This document shows positions 30,064-39,720 of a DNA stretch of 64,000 nt, piece by piece. A program made the position numbers and the translations under genes. The DNA is taken from contig NC_079267.1 in assembly GCF_947241705.1 (NCBI RefSeq), positions 186,001-250,000 on the forward strand, written 5' to 3'. Every line of letters begins with the position of its first letter. Position 1 is the stretch's first letter. The stretch comes from Saccharomyces mikatae IFO 1815. Its lineage: Eukaryota > Ascomycota > Saccharomycetes > Saccharomycetales > Saccharomycetaceae. The notes beneath the pieces are model-generated. The model did no database searches. It was given only the letters and a program-made list of their open reading frames with translations, and was not told where the DNA came from.

Positions 30064-30930
30064 TTAATATAATAACACTTTCACAGAGCTTTTTTTATTC
30101 AGAAAGGTTTTCAAGACTTGAAAGAGAACGATTGCATTCTCGAATGATAATATAGTATTATCCTTAGGATCCAAATAACTTGCGTCAAGAATAATATCTA
30201 GCTTTTCCTTACCCTGAAATAATAAGTCGGTTTCCTCTATTAACTTTTGCATTCTTGTTGGCGTGGCAATAAAATAAAGAGAATCTTTGCTATTTTTCGA
30301 TTTTCTCGACCCGTCACCAAGTAAACGATCCAGAGTGAGTATGTCATCCTTTAGTTTATTTTTAGAGAACAATTTTACGCAATTCTTGCCACCATTTAGA
30401 CTACGATAAACATCTGCTACTCTAATATTAGACATGGAAAATACAATTTTCTTTGGTGCTACAGAGAACTTTTGAATAAAGGCTGGAAAATTAGTTAATT
30501 TACGTTCAACGTCAAACTTTTCTGTCGAGAGAAAATCATTCTTTTTGAAATATAATTCCTCCAATTCTAAAACACTCAAGTCAGGATTCTTTTCTCGTAT
30601 CAAAGTCGTCAGGTAATCAACAACTTTCTCGGGCGAACTTGTAGGAATCGCTTTTCGTTGTGAGACAGTATATTGACTTTCCTCTTTCTTTTTTTCAATG
30701 AGCTTTGATTTTTTCTGCAACTTCTTCTGTCTTTTGGACATTAGTCTTTTCGATTCATCTTCTGAACTCCTCTCTGCTTTTTTTCCATCTGTTTCATCAA
30801 CGTCATCTTCTAGAGGTCTCTTTTGTGACGTTTGGCTTGAAGAACTGCCAATCTGAGCGTCAAGAACTGCTTCCTGTTCAGAATCAAAATCATAAGCAAG
30901 TCCATCGTTTAAATCGTCTGGGTTAGACAT
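30064..30930 (-). CDS. CMS1: CMS1, nucleolar pre-ribosome-associated protein
   Basis: Predicted 288 residues from MSNPDDLNDG at 30930; an in-frame ATG eight codons upstream (30954) would add MTRKIELI, but the orthologue starts at MSNPDDL. Cms1 was found as a suppressor linked to MCM10 and is a component of the early 90S pre-ribosome. The N-terminal part is charged and low-complexity (SEQEAVLDAQIGSSSS, KRPLEDDVDETDGKKAERSS), with a Lys-rich helix near 75-95. The C-terminal Cms1 domain resembles a degenerate RNA-helicase RecA lobe (FSMSNIRVADVYRSL, LDRLLGDGSRKSK, IILDASYLDPKDNTI) with no Walker A motif. Confidence 0.93.
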   Translation of the reverse strand: MSNPDDLNDGLAYDFDSEQEAVLDAQIGSSSSQTSQKRPLEDDVDETDGKKAERSSEDESKRLMSKRQKKLQKKSKLIEKKKEESQYTVSQRKAIPTSSPEKVVDYLTTLIREKNPDLSVLELEELYFKKNDFLSTEKFDVERKLTNFPAFIQKFSVAPKKIVFSMSNIRVADVYRSLNGGKNCVKLFSKNKLKDDILTLDRLLGDGSRKSKNSKDSLYFIATPTRMQKLIEETDLLFQGKEKLDIILDASYLDPKDNTILSFENAIVLFQVLKTFLNKKSSVKVLLY

Positions 30931-31018
30931 TATCAGTTCAATTTTTCTGGTCATGTGTTTTCCATTTAGCAGGAAAAGATTAAATCTTGAAATCTACTGC
31001 AGGCTCAATGATCATCAC

Positions 31019-31028
31019 AAAAATTTTC
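31019..31028 (-). promoter_or_regulatory. RRPE box upstream of CMS1
   Basis: AAAAATTTTC lies about 90 bp before the CMS1 ATG, the usual position for this ribosome-biogenesis element. No PAC is evident next to it. Confidence 0.6.
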
Positions 31029-31133
31029 TCTTCAATTTTTGGTTAATATTAGAAGTGTAATTAATGTTTGGGTGTCTGTATGTTTTATATACCAGAGAAA
31101 AAAAATTATACAGTATATATTAGTAGTTGATAA

Positions 31134-32690
31134 TTAATAAATGTACCTGAAGCTTTTGTTTTCCATATCAGTCAAGTCCAAAAATTGGTACTTTTTCTTG
31201 TCTTGGCCTTCTTGTTCCCTGTCCCGTTTTTCATTTTCTTTCTTGCAAATGTAGCCGACGTATAATTGCAAGGGAACACAAACACACTGAGTGACTAACA
31301 AGGCAATTTTTGCTGGTATGTAACGTGGTGCAGAGTATGCTCTAAACATCTGTGGAGCGACAATACAGGAAACGTTGTATACAATCATTGTAACAGCATT
31401 TCTGAAAATCCTTTTCGTGTAACCGGAGGTATTGCATGAATTCCAGATGTAAATATTAGTGATAACACAGGAACCACTGTAAAGCAAGTAAAGAGAGAAC
31501 AAGTTACCAATCTTATGCGACAATGGTAAGCTGATAAGAACGATACAACCAATAATAGCCGGGATATACATGGAAGTGGTTATGAGGGTGATATGACCCC
31601 AGCGGGACAACATTTGGGTTGTTATAAGAATAATCATAGCCGTAATAGCACCAATGGGCAACTGCAGTAATGCTGTTTCATATTTGTCGAAACCGAAAGT
31701 ACCAGTGATAGTGACTGAGAATGTACCAATAGCACCCGTAGAAATTTGGGAACATGCAGTTAATAGGAGCATTGGCCAAGTAAATTTATCGTAGAAAAAT
31801 AGTTCTTTAACTTGTTGCTTCTTGAATTTCTTTGTTTCCAGCCCAGTTTGGTTAGCTCTAATGTGCTCAACAACTTGAATTTTTTCCTCTTTACTTAAGA
31901 ACCAAGCATTGGTAACGTTATCTGGGAGGTACAAGAATGTCATCACACCAAACCCTACAGTCACCAAACCAACGACTAAAAACATGATTTGCCAGGAGGT
32001 AAAAGCTGTACCGTGGTAATGCAAAAACCCAAATGAAATCAACCCACCGATAATGTAACCAGTACCGGCCTGTGTGGCCCAGAATCCAATTCTCGCACTC
32101 TGTTCAGATTTAGTATAATACATACCACTAATAGCGATACAACCAACCGCACTTGAGGATTCAAAGAGACCCAAAAGTGTACGAACGATCATCAGTGAGG
32201 CGTACGACTTACAAGCAGCATGACAAGCCAACACAATACCCCAGAGAGTAATAAACGTACCAAGGATTTTGGAAATCGGAAATTTCTGAATCAAGTAAGT
32301 GACCACAGGTTCCATGAAAATGTAAGCAGCAGAAAAGATAGTACCCAAATTAGAGAATTCGTCACCTTTCAAATGATCCTTGATACCCATGGATGCAGCA
32401 TAATTCAGCAGTGCTTTATCCAAAAACATCAGAAGATACGTACAGCATAGAAAAGGTAAGATGAAAAGATCTACCTTTCTCAGCACTTTGGGTGCCAGTT
32501 CATGAGAACCATAAAAGTTGGCCTCCTCGCCTGGTACGCCTTCATCCTCAGCAATCATAGAGTCTTCATCAAGTCCATTTTGCTTTAAAAATCTCAAGGC
32601 AACGTCGACATCGTCCACACTCGAAGTACCCACAGAACAACTATCAGCATTAACCACTTTCTTCTCAACGTCTATGGATCGTTCCGACAT
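31134..32690 (-). CDS. THI73: THI73, major facilitator (anion:cation symporter family) carboxylate transporter
   Basis: Predicted 518 residues (S. cerevisiae 523). It is an MFS protein of the Dal5/allantoate family with twelve predicted membrane helices; examples are LFILPFLCCTYLLMFLDKALL, IMFLVVGLVTVGFGVMTFLYL and ATQAGTGYIIGGLISFGFL. LDKALLNYA and the LLGLFESSSAVGCIAISGMYY stretch are family signatures. The orthologue is ER-localised, thiamine-repressible through Thi2/Thi3, and proposed to move a carboxylate; the substrate is not established. A TATATAAA box reads on the minus strand at 32775-32782, about 90 bp upstream. The cytosolic ends are hydrophilic. Confidence 0.94.
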   Translation of the reverse strand: MSERSIDVEKKVVNADSCSVGTSSVDDVDVALRFLKQNGLDEDSMIAEDEGVPGEEANFYGSHELAPKVLRKVDLFILPFLCCTYLLMFLDKALLNYAASMGIKDHLKGDEFSNLGTIFSAAYIFMEPVVTYLIQKFPISKILGTFITLWGIVLACHAACKSYASLMIVRTLLGLFESSSAVGCIAISGMYYTKSEQSARIGFWATQAGTGYIIGGLISFGFLHYHGTAFTSWQIMFLVVGLVTVGFGVMTFLYLPDNVTNAWFLSKEEKIQVVEHIRANQTGLETKKFKKQQVKELFFYDKFTWPMLLLTACSQISTGAIGTFSVTITGTFGFDKYETALLQLPIGAITAMIILITTQMLSRWGHITLITTSMYIPAIIGCIVLISLPLSHKIGNLFSLYLLYSGSCVITNIYIWNSCNTSGYTKRIFRNAVTMIVYNVSCIVAPQMFRAYSAPRYIPAKIALLVTQCVCVPLQLYVGYICKKENEKRDREQEGQDKKKYQFLDLTDMENKSFRYIY

Positions 32691-33237
32691 ATTATTTATT
32701 CCTATCGCTTGTTAACACTTTTACTGCTCCTTATCATGAACAAACCCATTTTCGCGCCACCCAACTTTAGTTGCTTTATATACATATATATCTATATGCA
32801 CCCGCTGAGTCGTGCTCATCGAGATGCCCATCACGTTCGACAAGGCTGTTACCACCGTGTTTTCGGCCGGACCAAATGATCATTCTTTTGAGGGAAACTC
32901 AAAGACCAAATTAACTAAAGAGGATCGCTCGAATATGCAAAAAAAAATTGTTACGATGGCACTCAAAACGGCTACCTACTACCCGTATAATTACAGTTGA
33001 TAATGGTAGTCATTCAGAAGTTGTTAGTGAAGCTATTTATTGCGCATCTACTTCAAAAAAGTGATATGATACGCTGGAAGTGTGAGATTGGTCGACACAG
33101 GGTCTGGGTGGTAGATTTCTTGACTATTGTGTAGTTTTTCATAATACGTAAAAGGTATTCGTTTATCTTATATATGTGCAGGATATTGCTTATGGAACAA
33201 CTCGGTGTCTAATTACGTGTGCAGAAGGATTGGTAGA
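32691..33237. other. Divergent promoter region THI73/SSL1
   Basis: The THI73 side has a TATA box (32775-32782) within a TA-rich tract. The frame at 32812-33000 is 62 codons, opens with a GTG and matches nothing I know; I treat it as non-coding. Confidence 0.5.
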
Positions 33238-34614
33238 ATGGCTTCTGTAATTGCTCCAGAATCTGAAGAAGATGAGGATAGAGTTGCAATTTCGAGAAGG
33301 AGTAAGAGACAAGTTCATTTTGATGGCGAGGGCGATGATCGTGTAGATCAACAGCAGCATTCGAATCATAGGGATAGGGATAGGCATACACAGCGTAAAA
33401 AGAAGAAAAGACTCTCGAATAGGAACCTGCAAGGTTCTAATGGTGGGTACGCTTGGGAAGATGAGATCAAGAGAAGTTGGGATCTGGTAAAAGTGGACGA
33501 TGAAGGGGACATGGCCTCTCTTGTGGCTAGCATTGTAGAAGCCAGAAAGAAACGTACCGCTAAAAAGAATATAACTCCGTATCAAAGAGGTATTATTAGA
33601 AGCTTGATTTTAACTTTAGATTGCAGTGAAGCTATGTTGGAAAAAGATCTGAGGCCAAGCAGGCATGCAATGATTATTCAGTATGCTATTGACTTCGTCC
33701 ATGAATTTTTTGATCAAAATCCGATATCTCAAATGGGTATTATCATAATGAGAAACGGCTTGGCACAGCTAGTCAGCCAAGTTAGTGGAAATCCACAGGA
33801 TCATGTCGATGCGTTGAAGTCCATCAGGAAACAAGAACCTAAAGGGAATCCCTCTTTGCAAAACGCACTGGAAATGGCAAGAGGCCTGTTACTACCTGTT
33901 CCTGCGCATTGCACAAGAGAAGTACTGATTGTGTTTGGTAGTCTTTCTACAACCGATCCTGGCGATATTCATCAAACTATCGATTCGCTAGTTTCTGAGA
34001 AAATTAGAGTGAAGGTTTTGGGGTTATCAGCACAGGTGGCCATTTGTAAGGAGTTATGTAAGGCAACAAATTATGGTGACGAATCATTCTATAAGATTTT
34101 ACTTGATGAAACCCACTTAAAGGAACTATTCAATGAGGCTGTTACCCCATTACCAGTTAACAAGATCAATAAGGGGTTTACACTTGTAAAAATGGGGTTT
34201 CCGACAAGAATATTCGAAGATACTCCTACTTTTTGCTCATGTCATTCAAAACTAGTTTACGGCGGATACTTTTGTCCGAATTGTCACAGTAAAGTTTGTT
34301 CACTGCCCACAGTGTGTCCATGTTGTGACTTGATGTTAATTCTGTCTACGCACTTAGCTAGGTCATATCACCATCTAATGCCGTTGAAAACATTTGTCGA
34401 AGTACCCACAACAGAAGATTTCCGATCAGAAGACTGCTTTAGTTGCCAATCAAGATTTCCTGTGTTAAAAAATTTTAAAAATGGCAAGTTACTGACAAGT
34501 TCCCGTTATCGCTGTGAAGATTGTAAACAAGAATTTTGCGTTGATTGCGATGTGTTCATCCATGAAATCCTCCATAACTGCCCAGGTTGTGAATCCAAAC
34601 CTGTAATATCTTAG
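33238..34614 (+). CDS. SSL1: SSL1, TFIIH core subunit (p44)
   Basis: Predicted 458 residues from the ATG at 33238; the upstream in-frame start is only a GTG. Ssl1 is a core TFIIH subunit needed for RNA polymerase II promoter opening and nucleotide excision repair, where it activates the Rad3 helicase. A charged N-terminus (MASVIAPESEEDEDRVAISRRSKR) precedes a vWA-like domain (SLILTLDCSEAMLEKDLRP, ISQMGIIIMRNG, REVLIVFGSLSTTDPGD). The Cys-rich half has two zinc modules, CSCHSKLVYGGYFCPNCHSKVC with CPCC, and the C4-type RING-like CFSCQSRF...CEDCKQEFCVDCDVFIHEILHNCPGC. Confidence 0.97.
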   Translation: MASVIAPESEEDEDRVAISRRSKRQVHFDGEGDDRVDQQQHSNHRDRDRHTQRKKKKRLSNRNLQGSNGGYAWEDEIKRSWDLVKVDDEGDMASLVASIVEARKKRTAKKNITPYQRGIIRSLILTLDCSEAMLEKDLRPSRHAMIIQYAIDFVHEFFDQNPISQMGIIIMRNGLAQLVSQVSGNPQDHVDALKSIRKQEPKGNPSLQNALEMARGLLLPVPAHCTREVLIVFGSLSTTDPGDIHQTIDSLVSEKIRVKVLGLSAQVAICKELCKATNYGDESFYKILLDETHLKELFNEAVTPLPVNKINKGFTLVKMGFPTRIFEDTPTFCSCHSKLVYGGYFCPNCHSKVCSLPTVCPCCDLMLILSTHLARSYHHLMPLKTFVEVPTTEDFRSEDCFSCQSRFPVLKNFKNGKLLTSSRYRCEDCKQEFCVDCDVFIHEILHNCPGCESKPVIS

Positions 34615-34939
34615 TTAACTTCTGTTTACATATAGCATGATCAACCTTCCATCATATAATAAATTTCAAGTAGTAAAAGACAAAATACTTATTAGTGGGT
34701 GAATTTCTACGCTTATTTTTTGTGACGGTACCCTCCTTTGGTATGTTGCTGCTTTTTACAAGAGGATCTCAATAACACTAAAGTTACAAATTAAGTATTT
34801 TTCTTGCTATTTACGAACTTGTCAAGCCCTTATTCGTCGACCAAAAAAAAAATCTTTTGTTTAACACTAATATTAATAATAATTTTAAATAAATATCGTT
34901 ACATTCTATCATGTCATCCTCACAACCATACAACCGAAC
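34615..34939. other. Convergent intergenic region SSL1/SSK1
   Basis: AT-rich spacer between two stops. Nothing further is seen. Confidence 0.5.
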
Positions 34940-37078
34940 TCAGAACTCTATCTGAGTTGGCGAGAGAGTTGAGTTTTTCCTTACTGGACTGTTTTTGTTA
35001 GGTGTACTAGGTGTTGCCTGTTTGAAAGGGATGGAGTTGGGAGAGGTGATAGGTTTCTGTGGAGATTTAACCAAAACACTATCAGTCATCCGACTTTCTC
35101 CCTGTTTCCAGCTGTCAAAATCAATCAGTGCTTGCATACAACCCCATTCCGTAATTTTCTTACTTAGCCAGTGTAAGTTTACTGGTTTAGTCAAGTAATC
35201 GTTACAACCAGAAAGAAGTGCCTTTCTTTTATCCATTTGAGAGTTGGATGCGGTTAATGCCACTATGATTACAGGGGCCTGAGAAAACCTCTTAGAAGCA
35301 CTTTTTTCAAAATTGTAATGTGAATTATTGGGAGTTTTTTGAATGCCAATACCATTTTGTTTTTCAAAATCTCTGATCTGTTTGGCAGCTTCTATACCAG
35401 ATAAGACAGGTAGTTGCAAGTCCATGAAAATTAAATGCAATCCACCTTCCTTCCAAATATTAACAGCTTCTTGACCATTTTTGGCCAATTTATACGAAAT
35501 TTTGTGTTTTCTTAGAAAAGAACCTAATATAGCTTGGTTGATGACGTTATCTTCAACTATCAAAACATTGATTTTGGGAAAAACTTTTTCACTTGTAGTC
35601 GTAAAGAGATTGGGTAAGGGATCAGGCGGTGAAGAAACAGTAAAGGGTGCGTTATAGAGCGAATTAGAATAATGTGGTGTTTGACTATTTGTTAATATTG
35701 GTGACGAGGGAGTGGCGTTGTCCTTTCTTCTTTGCTCTTCTGATATTGGTTGAATTACACCTATACCGGATTCATCAAGTGGCCCGAGTTGTTGTAAAGG
35801 GGAGTCTGAATTCATCTCTAACTCAGAAGGAATAACACTGTTGTCATTAATGGGAGACGAATCCGTACAAAGTACTGGCTTATTTTGGAAACCTACCCCT
35901 CTCTTATAGCCCTTTGGTAACAGCAAGATTGCCTGCCAAGGTGACTCGGTATCTTTTTCCTCATCCTTCAGTTCTTGTGACGCTCTTCTCAATTGTTCTT
36001 CATCAGTTATTAATTTGAATTCCTGGGGGTTACTATCAAGTTTATCTTTTAGATCTGTTTTATCATCACTTGCGGGTTTAGAACTTTGTTCCCTTGAAGA
36101 AACTTGATCGTGTAAGTCGAAAATACCAAAAGCTTCATGTTCTGTTGATTGGATTTTCTGCTGTGAAATCTCTTCATTCGTAGGAACATAGTCCACAACA
36201 TTCAAGATATCTAAAGTCGGTACATCCTGGCGTAGATTGACATTTGAAAATATCAGCAAAGGCTGCGACGCAGATTGAGAACCCATGGTTCCGAATAGCT
36301 CCTTATATATGTTAATAACCAACTCATCAGGTTCAAAGATGATTTTATAGGTGCACTCATTTAAAGATTCTGTTGTATAGTTCAGACCTTTTCTAATTAA
36401 CGACCTTGTGTATTTGTTTTTATTATGTGGTGAGACGTATGTGAGACCAGTTGATGCCATAATTTGATTATCAGGATGAAATTTGGGATACGGTGAAACA
36501 GAGGCAAATCGCAGCAATGGGCTTTTAGCAGTAGATGGAAGCTGCTTGGGACTAGTAGAGTATGGTCTTTGTGGACTTAGCAATGGTGCTTCACTGGGAA
36601 GAAAATCCACATTCATAGGCGTGGCTACGGTCGGCGAAACGGCAAAGGCGTCGTATAAACCTCCTCTTTTCTGAGTAGGCTTAGGATGCTGGAGCACATT
36701 TCTATCCTTTGTAAAGTCTTTTGGAAGACCAAGTATTCCGGCCGTGGAACTCGTAGAACTCTTGTTGCTACTACTGTTAATGGAAAAGTTGCCAGTACCG
36801 CCAGCACTGTTATTTTTCTTCAAAACACTACTACTATTATTGTTACTGCTAGTATTATCGGGTTGATTCTCCAACTTGGGTGCGTATAGACCTATAGCTA
36901 TCGAAGCATTATCATTAATTTCTCGCCATCGAGTCGAACTCAGTTTCTGAAAGAACCTGCTTTTCAAATCGTCAACAGTATCTATTTCATCAAACTGCAC
37001 AGCGATTGGTTGGTTTACTTCATCCGTCGAGTTATCTATTCGTAGCCAAACTTTCCATAGTAATGAAGAATTGAGCAT
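34940..37078 (-). CDS. SSK1: SSK1, response regulator of the HOG osmosensing pathway
   Basis: Predicted 712 residues (the S. cerevisiae protein is about the same). In the Sln1-Ypd1-Ssk1 phosphorelay, unphosphorylated Ssk1 binds and activates the MAPKKKs Ssk2/Ssk22 upstream of Hog1. The receiver domain lies at about residues 500-645: acidic pocket VLIVEDNVINQ, phospho-acceptor Asp553 in LIFMDLQLPVLSG, the TAS motif in VALTASNSQMD and the Lys of DYLTKPVNL. The long N-terminal region is Ser/Asn/Pro-rich with poly-Ser and poly-Asn patches (about 75-115). Many Ser-Pro sites follow the receiver. Confidence 0.97.
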   Translation of the reverse strand: MLNSSLLWKVWLRIDNSTDEVNQPIAVQFDEIDTVDDLKSRFFQKLSSTRWREINDNASIAIGLYAPKLENQPDNTSSNNNSSSVLKKNNSAGGTGNFSINSSSNKSSTSSTAGILGLPKDFTKDRNVLQHPKPTQKRGGLYDAFAVSPTVATPMNVDFLPSEAPLLSPQRPYSTSPKQLPSTAKSPLLRFASVSPYPKFHPDNQIMASTGLTYVSPHNKNKYTRSLIRKGLNYTTESLNECTYKIIFEPDELVINIYKELFGTMGSQSASQPLLIFSNVNLRQDVPTLDILNVVDYVPTNEEISQQKIQSTEHEAFGIFDLHDQVSSREQSSKPASDDKTDLKDKLDSNPQEFKLITDEEQLRRASQELKDEEKDTESPWQAILLLPKGYKRGVGFQNKPVLCTDSSPINDNSVIPSELEMNSDSPLQQLGPLDESGIGVIQPISEEQRRKDNATPSSPILTNSQTPHYSNSLYNAPFTVSSPPDPLPNLFTTTSEKVFPKINVLIVEDNVINQAILGSFLRKHKISYKLAKNGQEAVNIWKEGGLHLIFMDLQLPVLSGIEAAKQIRDFEKQNGIGIQKTPNNSHYNFEKSASKRFSQAPVIIVALTASNSQMDKRKALLSGCNDYLTKPVNLHWLSKKITEWGCMQALIDFDSWKQGESRMTDSVLVKSPQKPITSPNSIPFKQATPSTPNKNSPVRKNSTLSPTQIEF

Positions 37079-37587
37079 TTTTTGCCTTCTCTTCTAAATC
37101 AGTTTATTCTGATTAGTGCAGACTTACCTAATATTTCTTGTGCAAAACGGCTGAAATTGTACTTAAACCGACGTTATTTTTAAGGTCAAAAAATCTCAAG
37201 AACGTTTCTTTTCAAAACTAATCTTACCAGCCTGTCAATCACAGCTCGATTAGTTTCTACACAGTCATTGTTAACAAAAGGCAACCAGACTTATTTATAA
37301 CTATATAGTCACTGTTAAGTTCATTAGAAAAAAGTTAAAAACCTCGATCCAGGGGCGCTTTTAGGGCTTTGGAAGGCTGAAGTTTAAGCATAGGGCATGA
37401 ATATAAATAAAACGGTTCTAGGGTTACCGAGAATAAAAAAAGAGGTCAAAGTAAAAAAGCAAAAGAAAAAGAAACGCGATACTTTAGGTACATCAATAAT
37501 AATAATAGTAATAAGAATAACAACAACGATATATGTGTACAAGTCACATGCAATACATGAAAGGAGTGCGAATAGTAGTCGTGGTAG
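37079..37587. other. Divergent promoter region SSK1/NSE1
   Basis: The spacer has trinucleotide-like ATA/AAT repeats near 37495-37530. The frames at 37397-37699 and its antisense are shadows. No clear regulatory site. Confidence 0.5.
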
Positions 37588-38598
37588 ATGGAGGAAAATG
37601 AAGAGCAGGTCTCTACACCTGCAACAGGGGATGCTACGGCGAAGTATCTACTACAGTATATCTTGTCAGCAAGAGGCATTTGTCATGAAAACGCTTTGAT
37701 TCTAGCTCTAATGAGATTGGAAACTGATGCTTCAAGATTTAATGGGAAATGGTCGACACAGCAGTGGATTGATAAATTAAATGGTTGTATAAACGCTATA
37801 AACGTAAAACTGAACCTTTTGGGTTATAAAATCATTCGGATCAACCATGGGATTGGTAGAAACGCAGTAGCTTTAAGGAACAAACAGAACCTCGGTCCCT
37901 TTGAAGAGAATACTGAAATAGGAGGCCATGGTAATAGTTTTACAGATTCGCAGCCAATGATACTTCCAGAGAGTAACCGATTTTTCGTATATATTAACTT
38001 AGCATCCACTGAGGAGACCAAGTTAGCCACGAGGTTCAATCAAAACGAGATCGAGTTTATTAAATGGGCCATTGAGCAGTTCATGATCAATGGTGAAGCT
38101 GTTATCGAAGATATGGCATCTGACACTTCAGTAATCGTGAGGGAGATTAACCGTATTCTCGTAGCGGCAACGGACGACTCTAATTTCACCAAATGGCGAA
38201 AGTTCAGTACATTTACTGTAGGGTCTACCGCTCTTCTCCAATTCGAGGGCCTGACGGCTACGGAAATTGAAGATTTATTACTTCGATTATGCGAATACAA
38301 ATGGTTTTACAGAACTAAGGAGGGGAAATTCGGTATTGACCTCCGCTGCATAGCAGAACTGGAAGAGTACTTGACATCCATGTACAATTTGAACACTTGC
38401 CAAAATTGCCACAAATTAGCTATCCAAGGTGTCAGGTGCGGGAACGAATCTTGTCGAAAGGAAGACGAGGAAACAGGAGAAAGCAGTCCGCCCCAAATTT
38501 GGCATGTTGATTGTTTTAAGCATTATATTACGCATGTAAGCAAGAATTGTGATCGCTGTGGTTCATTGCTAATCACAGAGGGTGTATACGTTCTTTAA
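37588..38598 (+). CDS. NSE1: NSE1, RING-like subunit of the Smc5-Smc6 complex
   Basis: Predicted 336 residues, equal to S. cerevisiae Nse1. With Nse3 (a MAGE protein) and Nse4 it forms the head-bridging module of Smc5-Smc6, acting in homologous repair and rDNA stability, and has ubiquitin-ligase activity in other species. Winged-helix-like regions are at about 15-240. The C-terminal variant RING (C4HC3) reads CQNCHKLAIQGVRC, then C in NESC, then IWHVDCFKHYI and CDRCGS. All zinc ligands appear intact. The N-terminal half is more diverged than the RING. Confidence 0.95.
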   Translation: MEENEEQVSTPATGDATAKYLLQYILSARGICHENALILALMRLETDASRFNGKWSTQQWIDKLNGCINAINVKLNLLGYKIIRINHGIGRNAVALRNKQNLGPFEENTEIGGHGNSFTDSQPMILPESNRFFVYINLASTEETKLATRFNQNEIEFIKWAIEQFMINGEAVIEDMASDTSVIVREINRILVAATDDSNFTKWRKFSTFTVGSTALLQFEGLTATEIEDLLLRLCEYKWFYRTKEGKFGIDLRCIAELEEYLTSMYNLNTCQNCHKLAIQGVRCGNESCRKEDEETGESSPPQIWHVDCFKHYITHVSKNCDRCGSLLITEGVYVL

Positions 38599-38770
38599 AC
38601 TAAATATATATCATTCTGTGTTATTTACAAGACCTATCTATACAAACGTTTTGATTACTCGAATTATTTTGATTACCTAAACATGAAAATGACCATAACT
38701 CGAGGTTTATATCACTTGTATTAGGTGTATATGCAATTATAATAATTCATTTTAAGTTCCCATTATTACC

Positions 38771-39268
38771 TCATTTGCTAATACCCCTTTTTTCCAAAAA
38801 ATCTTTTGCTTCGTTTATCTTGGTTGCCAAAAATGGAGAACCGCCTTTGTCTGGATGGTTGGCTAACATGATTCTCCTATGAACTTCTTTCAACTTTTTT
38901 TTGGACAATGTGTTTTCTGTTAGATTTAAAATTTGTAGAGCCTCTTTAGAATTCATTTTTGGGTCGAATCCACCCTTCAAGAACGCAGTGGTAGACTTGC
39001 CGCCGTTGAGCCCTCTAGATATCGATTTATATGCACCTGCTGTGAAGTATAAAGTTAAAAAGGTCCCAAATCCTGTTATGACAGGGTGTTCCCCCATATA
39101 ATTCAAAGCTTGGTCAAAATAAAGGTCCATTCCGGTCTTTTTACCACCCTGGACACCGGCATCAAAACCAGCCCCGCTAACATTAACATTGGCAGAGCCA
39201 TTAGGTTGACCAGGAATGGGCAGCTGTGGTGCGTCAATAGAGTTAGCGGTATTGCCTTGAGAACTCAT
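38771..39268 (-). CDS. PAM18: PAM18 (TIM14), J-protein of the mitochondrial import motor
   Basis: Predicted 165 residues from the ATG at 39268 (S. cerevisiae 168); the frame extends upstream only to a TTG. Pam18 stimulates the ATPase of matrix Hsp70 Ssc1 at the TIM23 channel and is paired with Pam16. An N-terminal intermembrane-space region is followed by one transmembrane helix at about residues 62-82 (VITGFGTFLTLYFTAGAY). The matrix J domain carries the essential HPD at 138-140 (MLANHPDKGGSPF). It diverges from RLP24. Confidence 0.97.
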   Translation of the reverse strand: MSSQGNTANSIDAPQLPIPGQPNGSANVNVSGAGFDAGVQGGKKTGMDLYFDQALNYMGEHPVITGFGTFLTLYFTAGAYKSISRGLNGGKSTTAFLKGGFDPKMNSKEALQILNLTENTLSKKKLKEVHRRIMLANHPDKGGSPFLATKINEAKDFLEKRGISK

Positions 39269-39720
39269 AGTGTTATGCGCGCGAAAGAGTTTGTGCAATC
39301 TTGTTAAATTATGGTATCCTACCGAAAACGAAGATGTTGAAACTCTCTGTTATTTGTGCTCCGTCAACTTTAACGGCCCCTTTCGAATGAATTCAACTTT
39401 GATTCAAATGCCTTTTAGAGTTGGTCCGATTCTCGCTGTTTAGATTTTTTTGCCCGCTCGCCTCGAACTCAGCGAGGTGAAAAATTTTCACTTGTCTTTC
39501 TGAGAAATGTACTTTTAACCTCATCTCATCTCATCTCATCCCACCTCATCTCCCACTTATAACAGTTGCTATCTTTCGACCAGTGACATATCAAATTAAA
39601 TTCCTTGATTATTGTTTGAAAGATATTACTATTTGTGTTGTTGATATTGTTACCACTGCCCTCGTGATTTACATTCAGAAACTAAAAGGAAAAGGAAAAA
39701 AAGTTAAATAAGTACAAAAC
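39269..39720. other. Divergent promoter region PAM18/RLP24
   Basis: It holds an RRPE and a repeated CTCATC tract (next entry) on the RLP24 side. The leader immediately before the RLP24 ATG is A-rich (GGAAAAGGAAAAAAAG), as in highly translated yeast genes. Confidence 0.6.
39480..39551 (+). promoter_or_regulatory. RRPE plus tandem CTCATC tract upstream of RLP24
   Basis: AAAAATTTTC at 39480-39489 is RRPE. At 39520-39551 TCATC is repeated four times in a row and once more after a 6-bp break. On the minus strand these read GATGAG, the 3' six bases of PAC, without the leading GC. The tract starts 170-200 bp before the RLP24 ATG. Confidence 0.6.

Noticed and set aside
32812-33000. 62-codon plus-strand frame between THI73 and SSL1
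   Set aside because: It begins at a GTG, has no recognisable content and lies in a divergent promoter region.
33205-33237. Longer SSL1 start at 33205
   Set aside because: The extension begins with GTG and orthologues start at the ATG at 33238. The same reasoning removed GTG/TTG extensions of DRS1, MMM1, PAM18, POM34, PSR2 and IRC25.
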